Assembly: GCA_001772985.1 (NCBI GenBank)
Contig: MEVN01000007.1
Span: 196 to 18,178, forward strand
DNA: 17,983 nucleotides
Direction: 5' to 3'
DNA from: a candidate division WWE3 bacterium RIFCSPLOWO2_12_FULL_36_10
Lineage (GTDB): Bacteria > Patescibacteriota > WWE3 > UBA101185 > UBA10185
Part shown: in pieces, positions 1-7,312 of the stretch
Numbering within the stretch: the first letter of the stretch is position 1
How the letters are laid out: each line of letters opens with the position of its first letter
Notes under the pieces: model-generated
What the model was told of the DNA's origin: nothing
The model's input: the letters and a program-made list of their open reading frames with translations, nothing else
Database searches by the model: none
Made by a program: the position numbers and the translations under genes

Positions 1-74
1 CCTATACAGTCTGGTAACCCCAAAACTTATTCGACAACTGGACGTACTTAAAGAACATTTAGGAATCAAAAGTT

Positions 75-830
75 TTATAAAAATTTGAGAGAGTTAAATA
101 TTTGGTTAGTTATTTCTTCGTATGCTTTTTGATCAACTGGCTCACCTACATACAATTGTGTTATTTCATAGACATTAGTACCATTTAATAGATAACTGGC
201 CGTGTAATCTCCAATACAATTCTTCACTGAATATTGAACTCCAGTAGCTTTGCCTATAGTTATTGGTTCAACGTCGGACAAAATTACCTCGGATCCGCAA
301 TTTTCTTTCGAGTCGTTTCTTCTTTCTGTAGCCCACTGCTCAGGAGTTTTTTGTGTAGCTATCCCCATCTTGGTTACTATGAAAGAATAGCCGTCAAATA
401 AGGATGTTTGGGTTCGTCCAGAAGCTATTTGCTTTGGTCCTATTAACTGAAAACGAATACTTTCAAAACCTGTACCTGCTGCTCCAGTGTCTGATTTAAG
501 CCCTGCTGGATGCTTAAATGAGTATTCCGAACTATTATACGTTTCCCAATTGGCCATAGAGTCAGAATCAATTGGTTCAACTGTAGGACTAAGAACGGGT
601 GGCGAAGAAGGAATAGGTGAAGTTTGAATATTTTCGGTAACTTTTTGAATGGTTGAAGCTTGCTTGCAAAAATAATATCCACCAACTCCAAAGACGATGC
701 CAGAAATCAAAGTAGCCAATATTATTGGTAGAAAATTAGATTTTGATTGTGTTTGCAAAACTTGTGAAGTAGCTGGAACCTGTTCAACTGAAGAGTTGTT
801 CTGAATATTTGGGTTAACTTGATTTTCCAT
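75..830 (-). CDS. Membrane-anchored hypothetical protein with extracytoplasmic domain
   Basis: A 251-residue protein that I do not recognise by name. Residues 1-32 are polar and rich in Asn, Gln and Ser. One hydrophobic segment follows at about 33-54, then a Pro/Ser-rich linker at about 70-88 and a globular domain from about 94 to the end. That domain starts with a Trp-x-Thr-Tyr and Tyr-Ser-Phe-Lys-His-Pro stretch of the kind seen in PsbP-like or lipoprotein-like domains of CPR bacteria. It holds two cysteines (in Asn-Cys-Gly and Asn-Cys-Ile contexts) that could form a disulfide. The layout suggests a single-pass protein with its C-terminal domain outside the membrane; no catalytic motif is visible. 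The ATG at 830 is supported by a promoter whose -10 ends 6 nt upstream. The gene is monocistronic, with the tRNA-Gly gene upstream on the same strand. Existence is confident; function is unknown. Confidence 0.8.
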   Translation of the reverse strand: MENQVNPNIQNNSSVEQVPATSQVLQTQSKSNFLPIILATLISGIVFGVGGYYFCKQASTIQKVTENIQTSPIPSSPPVLSPTVEPIDSDSMANWETYNSSEYSFKHPAGLKSDTGAAGTGFESIRFQLIGPKQIASGRTQTSLFDGYSFIVTKMGIATQKTPEQWATERRNDSKENCGSEVILSDVEPITIGKATGVQYSVKNCIGDYTASYLLNGTNVYEITQLYVGEPVDQKAYEEITNQIFNSLKFL

Positions 831-836
831 AGCTTT

Positions 837-865
837 AGTATGAAATGTTTTTATGGTTTTTGCAA
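837..865 (-). promoter_or_regulatory. Promoter of the 75-830 gene, leaderless type
   Basis: Read on the minus strand: TTGCAA (860-865), 17-nt spacer, CATACT (837-842), then 6 nt to the ATG at 830. With the usual -10 to +1 distance, transcription would begin at the A of the start codon. No Shine-Dalgarno sequence is present, which agrees. Confidence 0.55.
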
Positions 866-992
866 TACTACTAAGTTCAATTCTCGTTACTGGACAAATT
901 TTCTTTTCTCTTGGCTAAAATTTGTTGGCTCGAACCCATATTTAGTTTGATTTATTGGGGAAATTCGTTGTTTTTCAAACTTGAGTACCATA

Positions 993-1067
993 TGGAGCGG
1001 GCGACGGGGATCGAACCCGCGATCTCCTCCTTGGGAAGGAGGCGCTTTACCGCTAAGCCACGCCCGC
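993..1067 (-). tRNA. tRNA-Gly (anticodon CCC), CCA encoded
   Basis: On the minus strand the 7-bp acceptor stem is GCGGGCG paired with CGCCCGC (1061-1067 with 997-1003). The anticodon arm is CCTCC-TTCCCAA-GGAGG, giving anticodon CCC, which reads GGG (Gly). The T-arm has the GGTTCGA core. The discriminator is U, as usual for bacterial tRNA-Gly, and the 3' CCA is encoded (993-995). Upstream there is a possible extended -10 (TG-T-TAAAAT on the minus strand) but no clear -35. Downstream of the tRNA (831-992) nothing else could be assigned. Confidence 0.95.
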
Positions 1068-1127
1068 GCGCATATTTCTTAACTAGAAGATTTTAACAGA
1101 ACTGTGAATTTATGGAATGAGAAGAGG

Positions 1128-1655
1128 TTATGGAATAATTAGAGTTTGTCCTGCGTATATTAAAGATTGTTGTCCACCTGCAGTAAATCCAATACTATTT
1201 TGGTTGGCATTTTGTATTTTGACCCATTGAGATCCATCTCCATAAACTGCCTCGGCAATTTCCCACAGAGTATCTCCGCTTTTAACATTATGATTTCCTT
1301 GTTTAATGTCGCCGAATTTGTAATCATTTGCAATCCAAATAATTACGGTTTTATTTTCATCGGCAATAGTAAATTCGTCAGTTTGTACATTTTGCTCGTT
1401 AACACCGTAATTAGTATAATCAGTTCTTACTGTTGAGACACCCGAAGTTATTTCACCATTATTATTTGTTTGAATTATGCCTGACTTTAGAAAATATTTA
1501 TATGCCAAATATCCTGCTATTACAATAAAAAGCAAGGCTACTAACATAGCCACAAAATTTTTGACCGGTGAAATTCTATACTTTTCCAATGGGATCATTT
1601 CCGCGGGATGAAAACCTGTACCATTCGAATTGTCATTAACCGTATTATTGCTCAT
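1128..1655 (-). CDS. Membrane-anchored LysM-domain protein
   Basis: 175 residues. A polar N-terminus is followed by one transmembrane helix at about 33-55, a Thr/Asn-rich linker, and a C-terminal LysM domain at about 121-175 with the typical Val-Lys-Ser-Gly-Asp-Thr-Leu-Trp opening and a Tyr-Ala-Gly-Gln-Thr-Leu-Ile-Ile-Pro ending at the last residue. LysM modules bind N-acetylglucosamine polymers such as peptidoglycan. The protein therefore probably tethers the membrane to the wall, or is a small cell-envelope factor; no hydrolase domain is attached. The gene lies between the two tRNA genes on the same strand. Unlike most genes here it has a leader of about 40 nt, and no strong Shine-Dalgarno sequence. 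The domain call is firm; the exact role is inferred. Confidence 0.9.
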   Translation of the reverse strand: MSNNTVNDNSNGTGFHPAEMIPLEKYRISPVKNFVAMLVALLFIVIAGYLAYKYFLKSGIIQTNNNGEITSGVSTVRTDYTNYGVNEQNVQTDEFTIADENKTVIIWIANDYKFGDIKQGNHNVKSGDTLWEIAEAVYGDGSQWVKIQNANQNSIGFTAGGQQSLIYAGQTLIIP

Positions 1656-1700
1656 TGTCTTTTTGAGGCAGAGTCTAAATTGGAATTGGGTATTAATTTC

Positions 1701-1729
1701 ATTCTAACCTATATTTTTATTTCGGTCAA
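1701..1729 (-). promoter_or_regulatory. Promoter of the LysM gene
   Basis: Minus strand: TTGACC (1724-1729), 17-nt spacer, TAGAAT (1701-1706). The -10 ends 45 nt before the ATG at 1655, so this transcript has a leader. The -35 starts only 9 bp past the 3' CCA of tRNA-Asp, so LysM is transcribed from its own start immediately after the tRNA rather than only by read-through. Confidence 0.65.
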
Positions 1730-1737
1730 TACTTTTA

Positions 1738-1814
1738 TGGCGGGACCGACGGGGCTCGAACCCGCGACCTCTTCCGTGACAGGGAAGCGCTCTAACCAAC
1801 TGAGCTACAGCCCC
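1738..1814 (-). tRNA. tRNA-Asp (anticodon GTC), CCA encoded
   Basis: Minus strand: acceptor GGGGCTG/CGGTCCC with two G-U wobbles, D-arm with GCTCAGTTGGTTAGAGC, anticodon arm CTTCC-CTGTCAC-GGAAG (anticodon GTC, Asp), T-arm with GGTTCGA, discriminator G, and an encoded CCA (1738-1740). Confidence 0.95.
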
Positions 1815-1838
1815 ATAAATGTACTTTTAACTACGCTC

Positions 1839-1867
1839 AATCTATCAAATTGGGCGGTTTTGGTCAA
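1839..1867 (-). promoter_or_regulatory. Promoter of tRNA-Asp
   Basis: Minus strand: TTGACC (1862-1867), 17-nt spacer, TAGATT (1839-1844) preceded by TG-A (extended -10). It shares its -35 hexamer and spacing with the LysM promoter. It lies in the short divergent region with polX, and the polX promoter overlaps it on the other strand. Confidence 0.65.
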
Positions 1868-1879
1868 TGATGATAGAAT
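1850..1879 (+). promoter_or_regulatory. polX promoter, leaderless type
   Basis: TAGAAT at 1874-1879, preceded by TG-A (extended -10), ends 6 nt before the ATG at 1886. A weak -35, TTGGGC, lies at 1850-1855 with an 18-nt spacer. No Shine-Dalgarno sequence is present. Confidence 0.5.
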
Positions 1880-1885
1880 CAATCT

Positions 1886-3637
1886 ATGCCGTATAAAATG
1901 ACAAATAAAGAGGTAGTGCTTAAATTAAAAGAAGTTTTGGCTGCAATGGAAGTTAAAAATCTAGACAGATTCAGGGTTCGTGCCTATCAAATCGCTATTT
2001 CCTCAATAGATGGACTAACTTCGAGTGTTTATGATTTGTGGGAAAACGGTAAGCTGGATGAAATTCCGGGAGTTGGCGCATCTCTAAATCAACATTTAGA
2101 CGAACTTTTTGCAACCGGTAAAGCAAAACAATTTGACGCAGTCATGAAGGATTTACCCGAAGGTATGTTTAGTTTAATTGGGATACGTGGTGTTGGTGCA
2201 AAAACCGCATTTAAGCTCGCCACCGCCTTTAAATTAAATAAAAGGGATACTGCAATTGAAAAAGCCAAAAAAGCTGCAGAAAGTGGAAAAATAAGGGTTC
2301 TTGCGGGGTTTGGCGAGAAGTCTGAGAAAGATATTCTTGAATCGATAGAAAATCTTAAAAAGACTAAACAGGAAAGCTCTAGAATGTTGTTATATCAAGC
2401 AGAAGAGATTGCAAACCGAATACTTGAGTACATGAATAAGTTTGAGGAAGTTAAAGATATAAAAGCACTAGGATCCTTAAGACGTAGAGCTTCAACTGTA
2501 GGGGACATGGATATTGCAGTGGCAACAAATAAGCCAAAGGAAGTTACCGACCTTTTTCTTAAGTTTCCGGAAATTGATGAAATTCTTGATAAAGGCGAAA
2601 AAAAGTGTCGTGTGACGCTTAAAAATGGCGTTCAGGTAGATTTTAGAGTAATAGACCAATTAAGTTTCGGCGCGATGATTCAATACTTTACCGGAAGCAA
2701 GCAACATAACGTTATTTTGCGTACTCACGCCTTAAGTATAGGCATGTCTCTTTCGGAATATGGTATTAAGACTGGTGACAAACAAGAAGTATTTTCAAAT
2801 GAAGATGATTTTTACAAAAGGATTGGACTTCAGTACATTCCTCCCGAAATAAGACATGGAAAGGAAGAAGTTGAGTTAGCTGCGCGCGGGAAGATCCCTA
2901 GGCTGGTTGAACTTTCGGACATTAGAGGTGATGTTCATACACATACTATAGCCTCGGACGGCGTTAATTCAATTAAAGATATGGTAAACGCTGGAATTGA
3001 TTTAGGTTATTCGTATATTGGTATTTGTGACCATTCCCCTAGCGTTCAGAGCAGAGGTAAGTATGAGGTTTTGGGCTTAATGCAGGCAACAAGAACAACA
3101 ATTGAACAAATAAATGACTCACAAGACATCATACGGGTACTATTTGGATACGAAGTTAACATTTTATCTGATGGTACTCTATCAATGCCTAATGAAATGT
3201 TAAAAAAACTAGACTATTGTGTTGCTTCTATTCATACATCTTTTGATCAAGATCGAGATGTCGTTACTAAAAGAATGCTTTTGACCTTGGAAAACCCTTA
3301 TGTGACTGTAATTGGCCATCCTTCCGGTCGTTTAATAAACCAACGAGAAGCTTGTAATTTGGATTGGGAAAAAGTATTTGAATCAGCAATAAAAAACAAT
3401 AAAATACTTGAAATAAACGCCCAACCTTCTCGTCTTGACCTTGCGGATGATTTAGTCGCGGATGCGGTAAAAAAAGGTATTCGGCTGATGATAAATACCG
3501 ATGCCCATTCAACCGGAGACCTTAAACTTATGAAATATGGAATTGATGTAGCAAGGCGCGGTATGTGTACAAAAGAAAATCTACTAAATACTCTTTCTAG
3601 AAAAGACTTTGTAGACAATTTCGTTAAGGAAGTGTAG
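1886..3637 (+). CDS. polX: DNA polymerase X family (PolX) with C-terminal PHP domain
   Basis: 583 residues, the usual size for bacterial PolX. The N-terminal 8-kDa-type and helix-hairpin-helix region (residues 1-160) is followed by fingers and palm with Gly-Ser-Leu-Arg-Arg at 196-200 and catalytic carboxylates Asp207, Asp209 and Asp252. From about residue 349 comes a PHP phosphoesterase domain. It starts Asp349-Val-His351-Thr-His353 and retains Cys-Asp-His, Ile-His-Thr, Gly-His-Pro and Thr-Asp-Ala-His metal-binding motifs, so the domain looks catalytically intact. In characterised bacterial PolX the polymerase half fills short gaps and the PHP half supplies 3'-5' exonuclease and AP-processing activity in base excision repair. 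The start is chosen because a -10 lies 6 nt upstream. The stop codon overlaps the lemA -10 box. Confidence 0.95.
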   Translation: MPYKMTNKEVVLKLKEVLAAMEVKNLDRFRVRAYQIAISSIDGLTSSVYDLWENGKLDEIPGVGASLNQHLDELFATGKAKQFDAVMKDLPEGMFSLIGIRGVGAKTAFKLATAFKLNKRDTAIEKAKKAAESGKIRVLAGFGEKSEKDILESIENLKKTKQESSRMLLYQAEEIANRILEYMNKFEEVKDIKALGSLRRRASTVGDMDIAVATNKPKEVTDLFLKFPEIDEILDKGEKKCRVTLKNGVQVDFRVIDQLSFGAMIQYFTGSKQHNVILRTHALSIGMSLSEYGIKTGDKQEVFSNEDDFYKRIGLQYIPPEIRHGKEEVELAARGKIPRLVELSDIRGDVHTHTIASDGVNSIKDMVNAGIDLGYSYIGICDHSPSVQSRGKYEVLGLMQATRTTIEQINDSQDIIRVLFGYEVNILSDGTLSMPNEMLKKLDYCVASIHTSFDQDRDVVTKRMLLTLENPYVTVIGHPSGRLINQREACNLDWEKVFESAIKNNKILEINAQPSRLDLADDLVADAVKKGIRLMINTDAHSTGDLKLMKYGIDVARRGMCTKENLLNTLSRKDFVDNFVKEV

Positions 3638-3640
3638 AAT
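3612..3640 (+). promoter_or_regulatory. lemA-htpX promoter inside the polX 3' end
   Basis: TAGACA (3612-3617), 17-nt spacer, TAGAAT (3635-3640), then 6 nt to the lemA ATG at 3647. The TAG of the -10 box is also the polX stop codon. Predicted +1 falls on the start codon. Confidence 0.6.
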
Positions 3641-3646
3641 AAACTT

Positions 3647-4213
3647 ATGTTTTCAATTCCAGCAACTATAATTTTATTCCCGTTAATAGTTTTATTCATA
3701 TTTGGCGTATATTTCGTTATAGTTTATAATAGTTTAGTTTCCTTGAAGGTTAAGGTGAAAGAAGCTTGGAGCGGAATTGATGTTCAATTAAAACGAAGAA
3801 CCGATCTTATTCCAAATCTTATTGAAACGGTTAAAGGTTACGCATCTCATGAAAAAGAAGTATTTGAAAATGTAACTAAAGCACGTTCAGCTCTTATGGG
3901 CGCAACAAATCCTTCACAGGCGCAGGAAGCAAATGGAATGTTAACCTCAGCATTAAAAAGTTTGTTCGCGATTTCAGAGGCATACCCTCAGTTAAGAGCC
4001 TCCGAAAATTTTACTAACCTTCAAAATGAGTTGAGCGATACCGAAAGCAAAATTTCATACGCCAGACAGTTTTATAATTCTGTAGTTAGAGATTTCAATA
4101 GCAAAATCGTAATGTTTCCAAGCAATTTAATAGCCTCTACTCTTGGTTTCAAGCAAGAAGTGTTTTTTGAAGCAAACGAAGAAGAAAAACAACCTGTCAA
4201 AGTTCAATTTTAG
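3647..4213 (+). CDS. lemA: LemA family membrane protein
   Basis: 188 residues. An N-terminal transmembrane helix (about 5-28) is followed by the LemA helical domain with its hallmark stretch around residues 40-65: a Lys-Glu-Ala-Trp-Ser-Gly-Ile-Asp segment, then Lys-Arg-Arg-Thr-Asp-Leu-Ile-Pro-Asn-Leu. The rest is long amphipathic helices, including Tyr-Ala-Arg-Gln-Phe-Tyr-Asn. The molecular function of LemA is not settled. It is often encoded next to the membrane protease HtpX, as here (5-bp gap), which suggests a shared role in membrane protein quality control. It starts directly after polX from its own promoter. Confidence 0.95.
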   Translation: MFSIPATIILFPLIVLFIFGVYFVIVYNSLVSLKVKVKEAWSGIDVQLKRRTDLIPNLIETVKGYASHEKEVFENVTKARSALMGATNPSQAQEANGMLTSALKSLFAISEAYPQLRASENFTNLQNELSDTESKISYARQFYNSVVRDFNSKIVMFPSNLIASTLGFKQEVFFEANEEEKQPVKVQF

Positions 4214-4218
4214 CTCCT

Positions 4219-5121
4219 ATGACAACAACAATTTATTCTCAAATCTCCCAAAACAAGAGAAACACTTGGCTAATTATTATTGCCTTCATGTTATTCGTTT
4301 CTTTTTTGGGATGGTTTACTGGGCAAGTATTTTTTGATGGCTCCGGTACTTTTTTTGTTTTATTGGCTTTAATATTTTCAAGTTTTAGTTGTATTATCTC
4401 TTATTTTGAGTCGGATAAAATTATTTTAGCAATTTCCGGTGCTCACGAAGTTACAGTTGAGGAAAATAAGTACCTTCATAATTTAGTTGAGAATTTATGT
4501 ATAGGCGCGGGTCTTCCAAAACCTAAAATATATCTAATAAATGATACTGCAATGAACGCTTTTGCAACCGGTCGTGACCCGCAACATTCTATAATTTGTT
4601 TCACCTCCGGAATTGTTGAAAAACTAACAAAGCTTGAGCTAGAGGGAGTTATTGCTCACGAACTTTCGCATATCGGAAATTACGATATTGGCTTAATGTC
4701 TATTGTTACAGTGTTAGTTGGAACCGTCATTCTTATTTCAGACTGGGTTACAAGAGGTATGTTTTATGGCGGAAGACGAAAAAGTTCGAATTCAGATGTT
4801 GGTGGGATTATAATGATAGTTGGAATAATTTTACTTGTATTAAGTCCAATAATCGCAACTTTAATGCAGTTAGCAATAAGCAGAGATAGAGAATATTTAG
4901 CAGATTCATCTGCAGCTCTTTTGACAAGATATCCCGATGGTTTAGCCTCGGCACTCACAAAACTTTCCCAAGACACCGAAGTACTTGAAGCTGCAAATAG
5001 GGCAACATCTCATTTATATATTACAAATCCTATAAAATCCGAAAATCAAGGATTCTTGGCAAGTATTTATGATACTCATCCCCCAATTGCGGAAAGAATC
5101 AAGAGACTTGAAGCAATGTGA
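4219..5121 (+). CDS. htpX: HtpX-like M48 membrane zinc metalloprotease
   Basis: 300 residues, the usual HtpX length. There are four hydrophobic segments at about 17-36, 44-63, 158-176 and 195-219. The zinc-protease motif His147-Glu148-Leu-Ser-His151 is present, and the third ligand is probably Glu225 in Ser-Arg-Asp-Arg-Glu-Tyr-x-Ala-Asp. HtpX cleaves damaged or misfolded membrane proteins at the cytoplasmic side of the inner membrane. The gene follows lemA by 5 bp with no visible Shine-Dalgarno sequence and no own -10, so the two are probably cotranscribed and coupled. No CIRCE-like operator is seen in front of this pair, unlike clpE further downstream. The stop is a TGA. Confidence 0.95.
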   Translation: MTTTIYSQISQNKRNTWLIIIAFMLFVSFLGWFTGQVFFDGSGTFFVLLALIFSSFSCIISYFESDKIILAISGAHEVTVEENKYLHNLVENLCIGAGLPKPKIYLINDTAMNAFATGRDPQHSIICFTSGIVEKLTKLELEGVIAHELSHIGNYDIGLMSIVTVLVGTVILISDWVTRGMFYGGRRKSSNSDVGGIIMIVGIILLVLSPIIATLMQLAISRDREYLADSSAALLTRYPDGLASALTKLSQDTEVLEAANRATSHLYITNPIKSENQGFLASIYDTHPPIAERIKRLEAM

Positions 5122-5132
5122 CGTTGTGCATG

Positions 5133-5138
5133 TATAAT
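5133..5138 (+). promoter_or_regulatory. gatC operon promoter (-10), leaderless type
   Basis: A perfect TATAAT at 5133-5138, preceded directly by TG, ends 7 nt before the gatC ATG at 5146. The best -35-like sequence, TTGAAG at 5108-5113, has a 19-nt spacer and is weak. Predicted +1 is at or next to the start codon; no Shine-Dalgarno sequence is present. Confidence 0.55.
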
Positions 5139-5145
5139 AAACAGT

Positions 5146-5442
5146 ATGGCAAAGACTATCAGTATTAAACAAGTTGAAAAAGTAGGAGAACTTTCTAAAT
5201 TAACTTTAACCCCCTCAGAAAAAACAAAGTTGTTAGATTTATTTATTGAAACATTAAATTATATAAACGTATTAAGCGATCTTAATCTAAATAAAGTTGT
5301 TGAAACATATCAAGTTACCGGTTTAACGAATGTATTCCAAAAATCAGACTATTCTTCTACGTTAAGTAAGGAAGAAGTACTATCAAACGCTAACAAAGTC
5401 GTCAAAGATTTAATTGCAACTGCTCAAGTATTAGAAAGATAA
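5146..5442 (+). CDS. gatC: Asp-tRNA(Asn)/Glu-tRNA(Gln) amidotransferase subunit C
   Basis: 98 residues, normal length for GatC, the small belt subunit that wraps GatA and GatB in the GatCAB complex. That complex converts misacylated Glu-tRNA(Gln) and/or Asp-tRNA(Asn) to the amide forms. Family features are the N-terminal Val-Glu-Lys-Val-Gly-Glu-Leu-Ser-Lys-Leu stretch and a mid-protein Val-Thr-Gly-Leu-Thr-Asn-Val segment. It is the first gene of the gatC-gatA-x-gatB-polA run; its TAA stop is followed directly by the gatA ATG. Confidence 0.93.
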   Translation: MAKTISIKQVEKVGELSKLTLTPSEKTKLLDLFIETLNYINVLSDLNLNKVVETYQVTGLTNVFQKSDYSSTLSKEEVLSNANKVVKDLIATAQVLER

Positions 5443-6916
5443 ATGGAATTAAATACATTAAACTTAAAAGATGCGATAAACGGATTAAAGGAAAGAAAAT
5501 TTTCAAGCGTTGAGTTAACGAAATCGTGTTTAGATGCAATTTTAAAATACAACGATAGTGTGAAAGCTTTTATAACAGTTTTAGAAGAGAGTTCAATGGC
5601 GCAGGCAAAGCTTTCTGATGAGTTAATAAAGAAAGAAGGGGAAGGAGGATTTGCTTCAAAGCCACTTCTTGGAATTCCGTATGCCTGTAAAGATAATTTT
5701 TGCACAAAAGGGATTGAAACAACCGCATCATCGAATATTTTGAAAGGTTTTATTCCCCCTTATGAGTCAACTGTTACCAAAAAGTTAAAGGAAGCAGGTG
5801 CAGTTTTGATAGGTAAAACCAATATGGATGCTTTTGCTCATGGTTCTTCTACCGAAACATCTGACTTTTTTACATCTAGAAACCCTTGGGATATAAGCCC
5901 ATATCTGCTAACTCTGCCATAAGTCGGTTTTAGACCGGTAATTCCACACAAAGAGGCAGGTCCTCTATATGTGCATTTTTGCACTTGGAAGTGAAACAGC
6001 AGGAAGTATTAGAGGACCTGCCTCTTGGTGTGGAATTACCGGTCTAAAACCGACTTATGGCAGAGTTAGCAGATATGGGCTTATTGCCATGGCTTCATCA
6101 ACCGACTCTCCCGGCCCATTAACAAAGACAGTTGAGGATTCTGCTCTAATTTTAAGTGTTATTTCAGGCATCGATCCTTTTGACGCTACTTCTTCACCAA
6201 AACCAATTTTGGATTATGAGAAAGAGTTAAAGTCCTTTAGTTTTGAGGGAATAAAAATTGGAACTCCTAAATCTTATTTTGAAATAGATACAAAGCCCGG
6301 ACTTCAGAATGGGGTTAAAATTCAAGTAAATAAGGCTATTAAAACTTTAGAAAAATTAGGCGCTGAAATAATTGAAATGGATTTAATTTCTCCAAAGTAT
6401 TCAATCGCAGTTTATACGATTTTGCAAAGATCAGAGGTTTCATCTAATTTGGCTAGATTTGATGGAATAAGATATGGAAAGCCTAGAAGTTCTTTTGGAT
6501 TTGAGGCTAAAAAAAGAATGATTCTCGGAGCTTACGCGCTAAGTTCAGGTTATTACGATGAATATTACGCAAAAGCCCAAAAAGGTCGTACTTTAATAAT
6601 TGAAGATTTTAATAAAGCTTTTGAAGAAGTTGATTTAATTGTAGGCCCAACTTACCCGTGTATTGCAACAAAAATTGGAGAATCGGATAATTCCTCAATG
6701 TTTGGAGAACTTATGGACGTATTTCAAGAACCAAGTTCAATTGCGGGACTGCCGGGAATTTCTATACCGTGCGGATTTTACGAAGACATGCCGGTTGGAA
6801 TTCAATTTATTGCTCCGCATATGTCGGAACCTAAAGTACTTGGAGTTTCGAACGCTTTTCAGCAAAATACTAAATTTCATTTAAGTTTTCCTGAAATAAA
6901 GGGAGCAAAGATATGA
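5443..6916 (+). pseudogene. gatA: Disrupted GatA (amidotransferase subunit A) gene
   Basis: Two pieces of one GatA. The 5' piece (5443-5922, 159 codons) carries the family N-terminus and catalytic Lys83 in Cys-Lys-Asp-Asn-Phe, and is GatA up to Asn-Pro-Trp-Asp-Ile-Ser (ending 5898). It then reads into inverted sequence and stops at 5920-5922. The 3' piece resumes in another frame at about 5969 (Met-Cys-Ile-Phe-Ala-Leu-Gly-Ser) and runs, intact and GatA-like, to 6916. By comparison with known GatA the missing part is about 17 residues, the Arg-Val-Pro-Gly-Gly-Ser-Ser-Gly-Gly-Ser segment with the cis-Ser and nucleophile Ser of the amidase triad. It is replaced by 70 bp of inverted copy (net about +19 bp, a frameshift). 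An intact protein would be about 484 residues, the normal length. As written the product cannot be active. Because gatB and gatC look intact and GatCAB is usually essential where GlnRS or AsnRS is absent, an artefact or a very recent lesion is likely. Confidence 0.92.
5893..6084. repeat. 75-bp near-perfect inverted repeat with 42-bp spacer inside gatA
   Basis: Arms 5893-5967 and 6010-6084 are reverse complements at 74 of 75 positions; the only mismatch is 5950 (A) against 6027 (G). The right arm is in the normal gatA reading frame (Arg-Gly-Pro-Ala-Ser-Trp-Cys-Gly through Tyr-Gly-Leu), so it is the original and the left arm is the copy. The left junction has microhomology: ATAAGC fits both the expected gatA codons for Ile-Ser and the end of the right arm. 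The sequence returns to the forward strand at 5968. This is the footprint of two template switches that copied the opposite strand and skipped about 51 bp. Confidence 0.97.
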
Positions 6917-7311
6917 GTTTTTTAACAAAATTATTAGGACTTGATAGAGTTTTTTCACGAAGTACAGTTTCTTCACAAACTGAAGATAAAATAAAAGTGG
7001 AATGGAAAAATATTAACATTCTTTTGGCAGGTAAAGCTCCGAGTCAGTTAAGACAGGCTTTAATTTCTGCAGATAAATGTTTAGATAACGCGTTGGGAGA
7101 CATAGTTGATGGAAAAACTTTAGGTGAAAGACTTAAAAAAAGTCAAAATAAATTCGATAGAAACGTTTATAACAATATTTGGGAAGCTCACAAAATTAGG
7201 AACTCGCTAATACATGAATCTGGGTACGAGCCTCCGCACTTTATGCTAACAAAAGGAATAGACGATTTAAAAAGAGGACTTGAAGCTTTAGGTGTTTTTG
7301 TTGAAAGATAA
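6913..7311 (+). CDS. Small HEPN-like protein encoded between gatA and gatB
   Basis: 132 residues, helical and soluble, with no membrane segment. Near the C-terminus is Ala-His-Lys-Ile-Arg96-Asn-Ser-Leu-Ile-His101-Glu, an R-x4-H motif as in HEPN domains, followed by a helix with Gly-Leu-Glu-Ala-Leu-Gly. Similar small proteins with a Lys-x-Arg-Asn-x-Ile-x-His-Glu motif are, as far as I recall, common hypothetical proteins in CPR genomes. HEPN proteins are often RNases or nucleotide-binding partners, but an R-x4-H motif alone does not prove this. The ATG overlaps the gatA stop by 4 bp (ATGA) and has a good Shine-Dalgarno sequence (AAAGGGAG, 6897-6904); gatB starts 1 bp after it ends. It is therefore translated with the amidotransferase genes, which suggests a tRNA- or translation-linked role. 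That is inference. Confidence 0.75.
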   Translation: MSFLTKLLGLDRVFSRSTVSSQTEDKIKVEWKNINILLAGKAPSQLRQALISADKCLDNALGDIVDGKTLGERLKKSQNKFDRNVYNNIWEAHKIRNSLIHESGYEPPHFMLTKGIDDLKRGLEALGVFVER

Positions 7312-7312
7312 T

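Noticed and set aside
925..945. Minus-strand GGGTTCGAGCC resembling a tRNA T-arm, possible tRNA remnant
   Set aside because: The flanking bases do not form a 5-bp T-stem and no acceptor or anticodon arm is present; probably chance.
911..1096. Plus-strand open frame with an Arg-Ala-Thr-Gly-Ile-Glu-Pro-Ala segment
   Set aside because: It reads antisense through tRNA-Gly; this peptide pattern is a well-known false product of tRNA complements.
1608..1901. Plus-strand open frame with a Gly-Pro-Thr-Gly-Leu-Glu-Pro-Ala-Thr segment
   Set aside because: It is the antisense of tRNA-Asp plus the divergent promoter region, with no start signal of its own.
3298..3699. Minus-strand open frame across the polX 3' end and lemA start
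   Set aside because: Shadow of two well-supported genes; no promoter or recognisable protein.
7292..7312. Upstream TTG start for gatB
   Set aside because: It overlaps the preceding gene and adds seven residues not found in GatB; the ATG at 7313 gives the family N-terminus.
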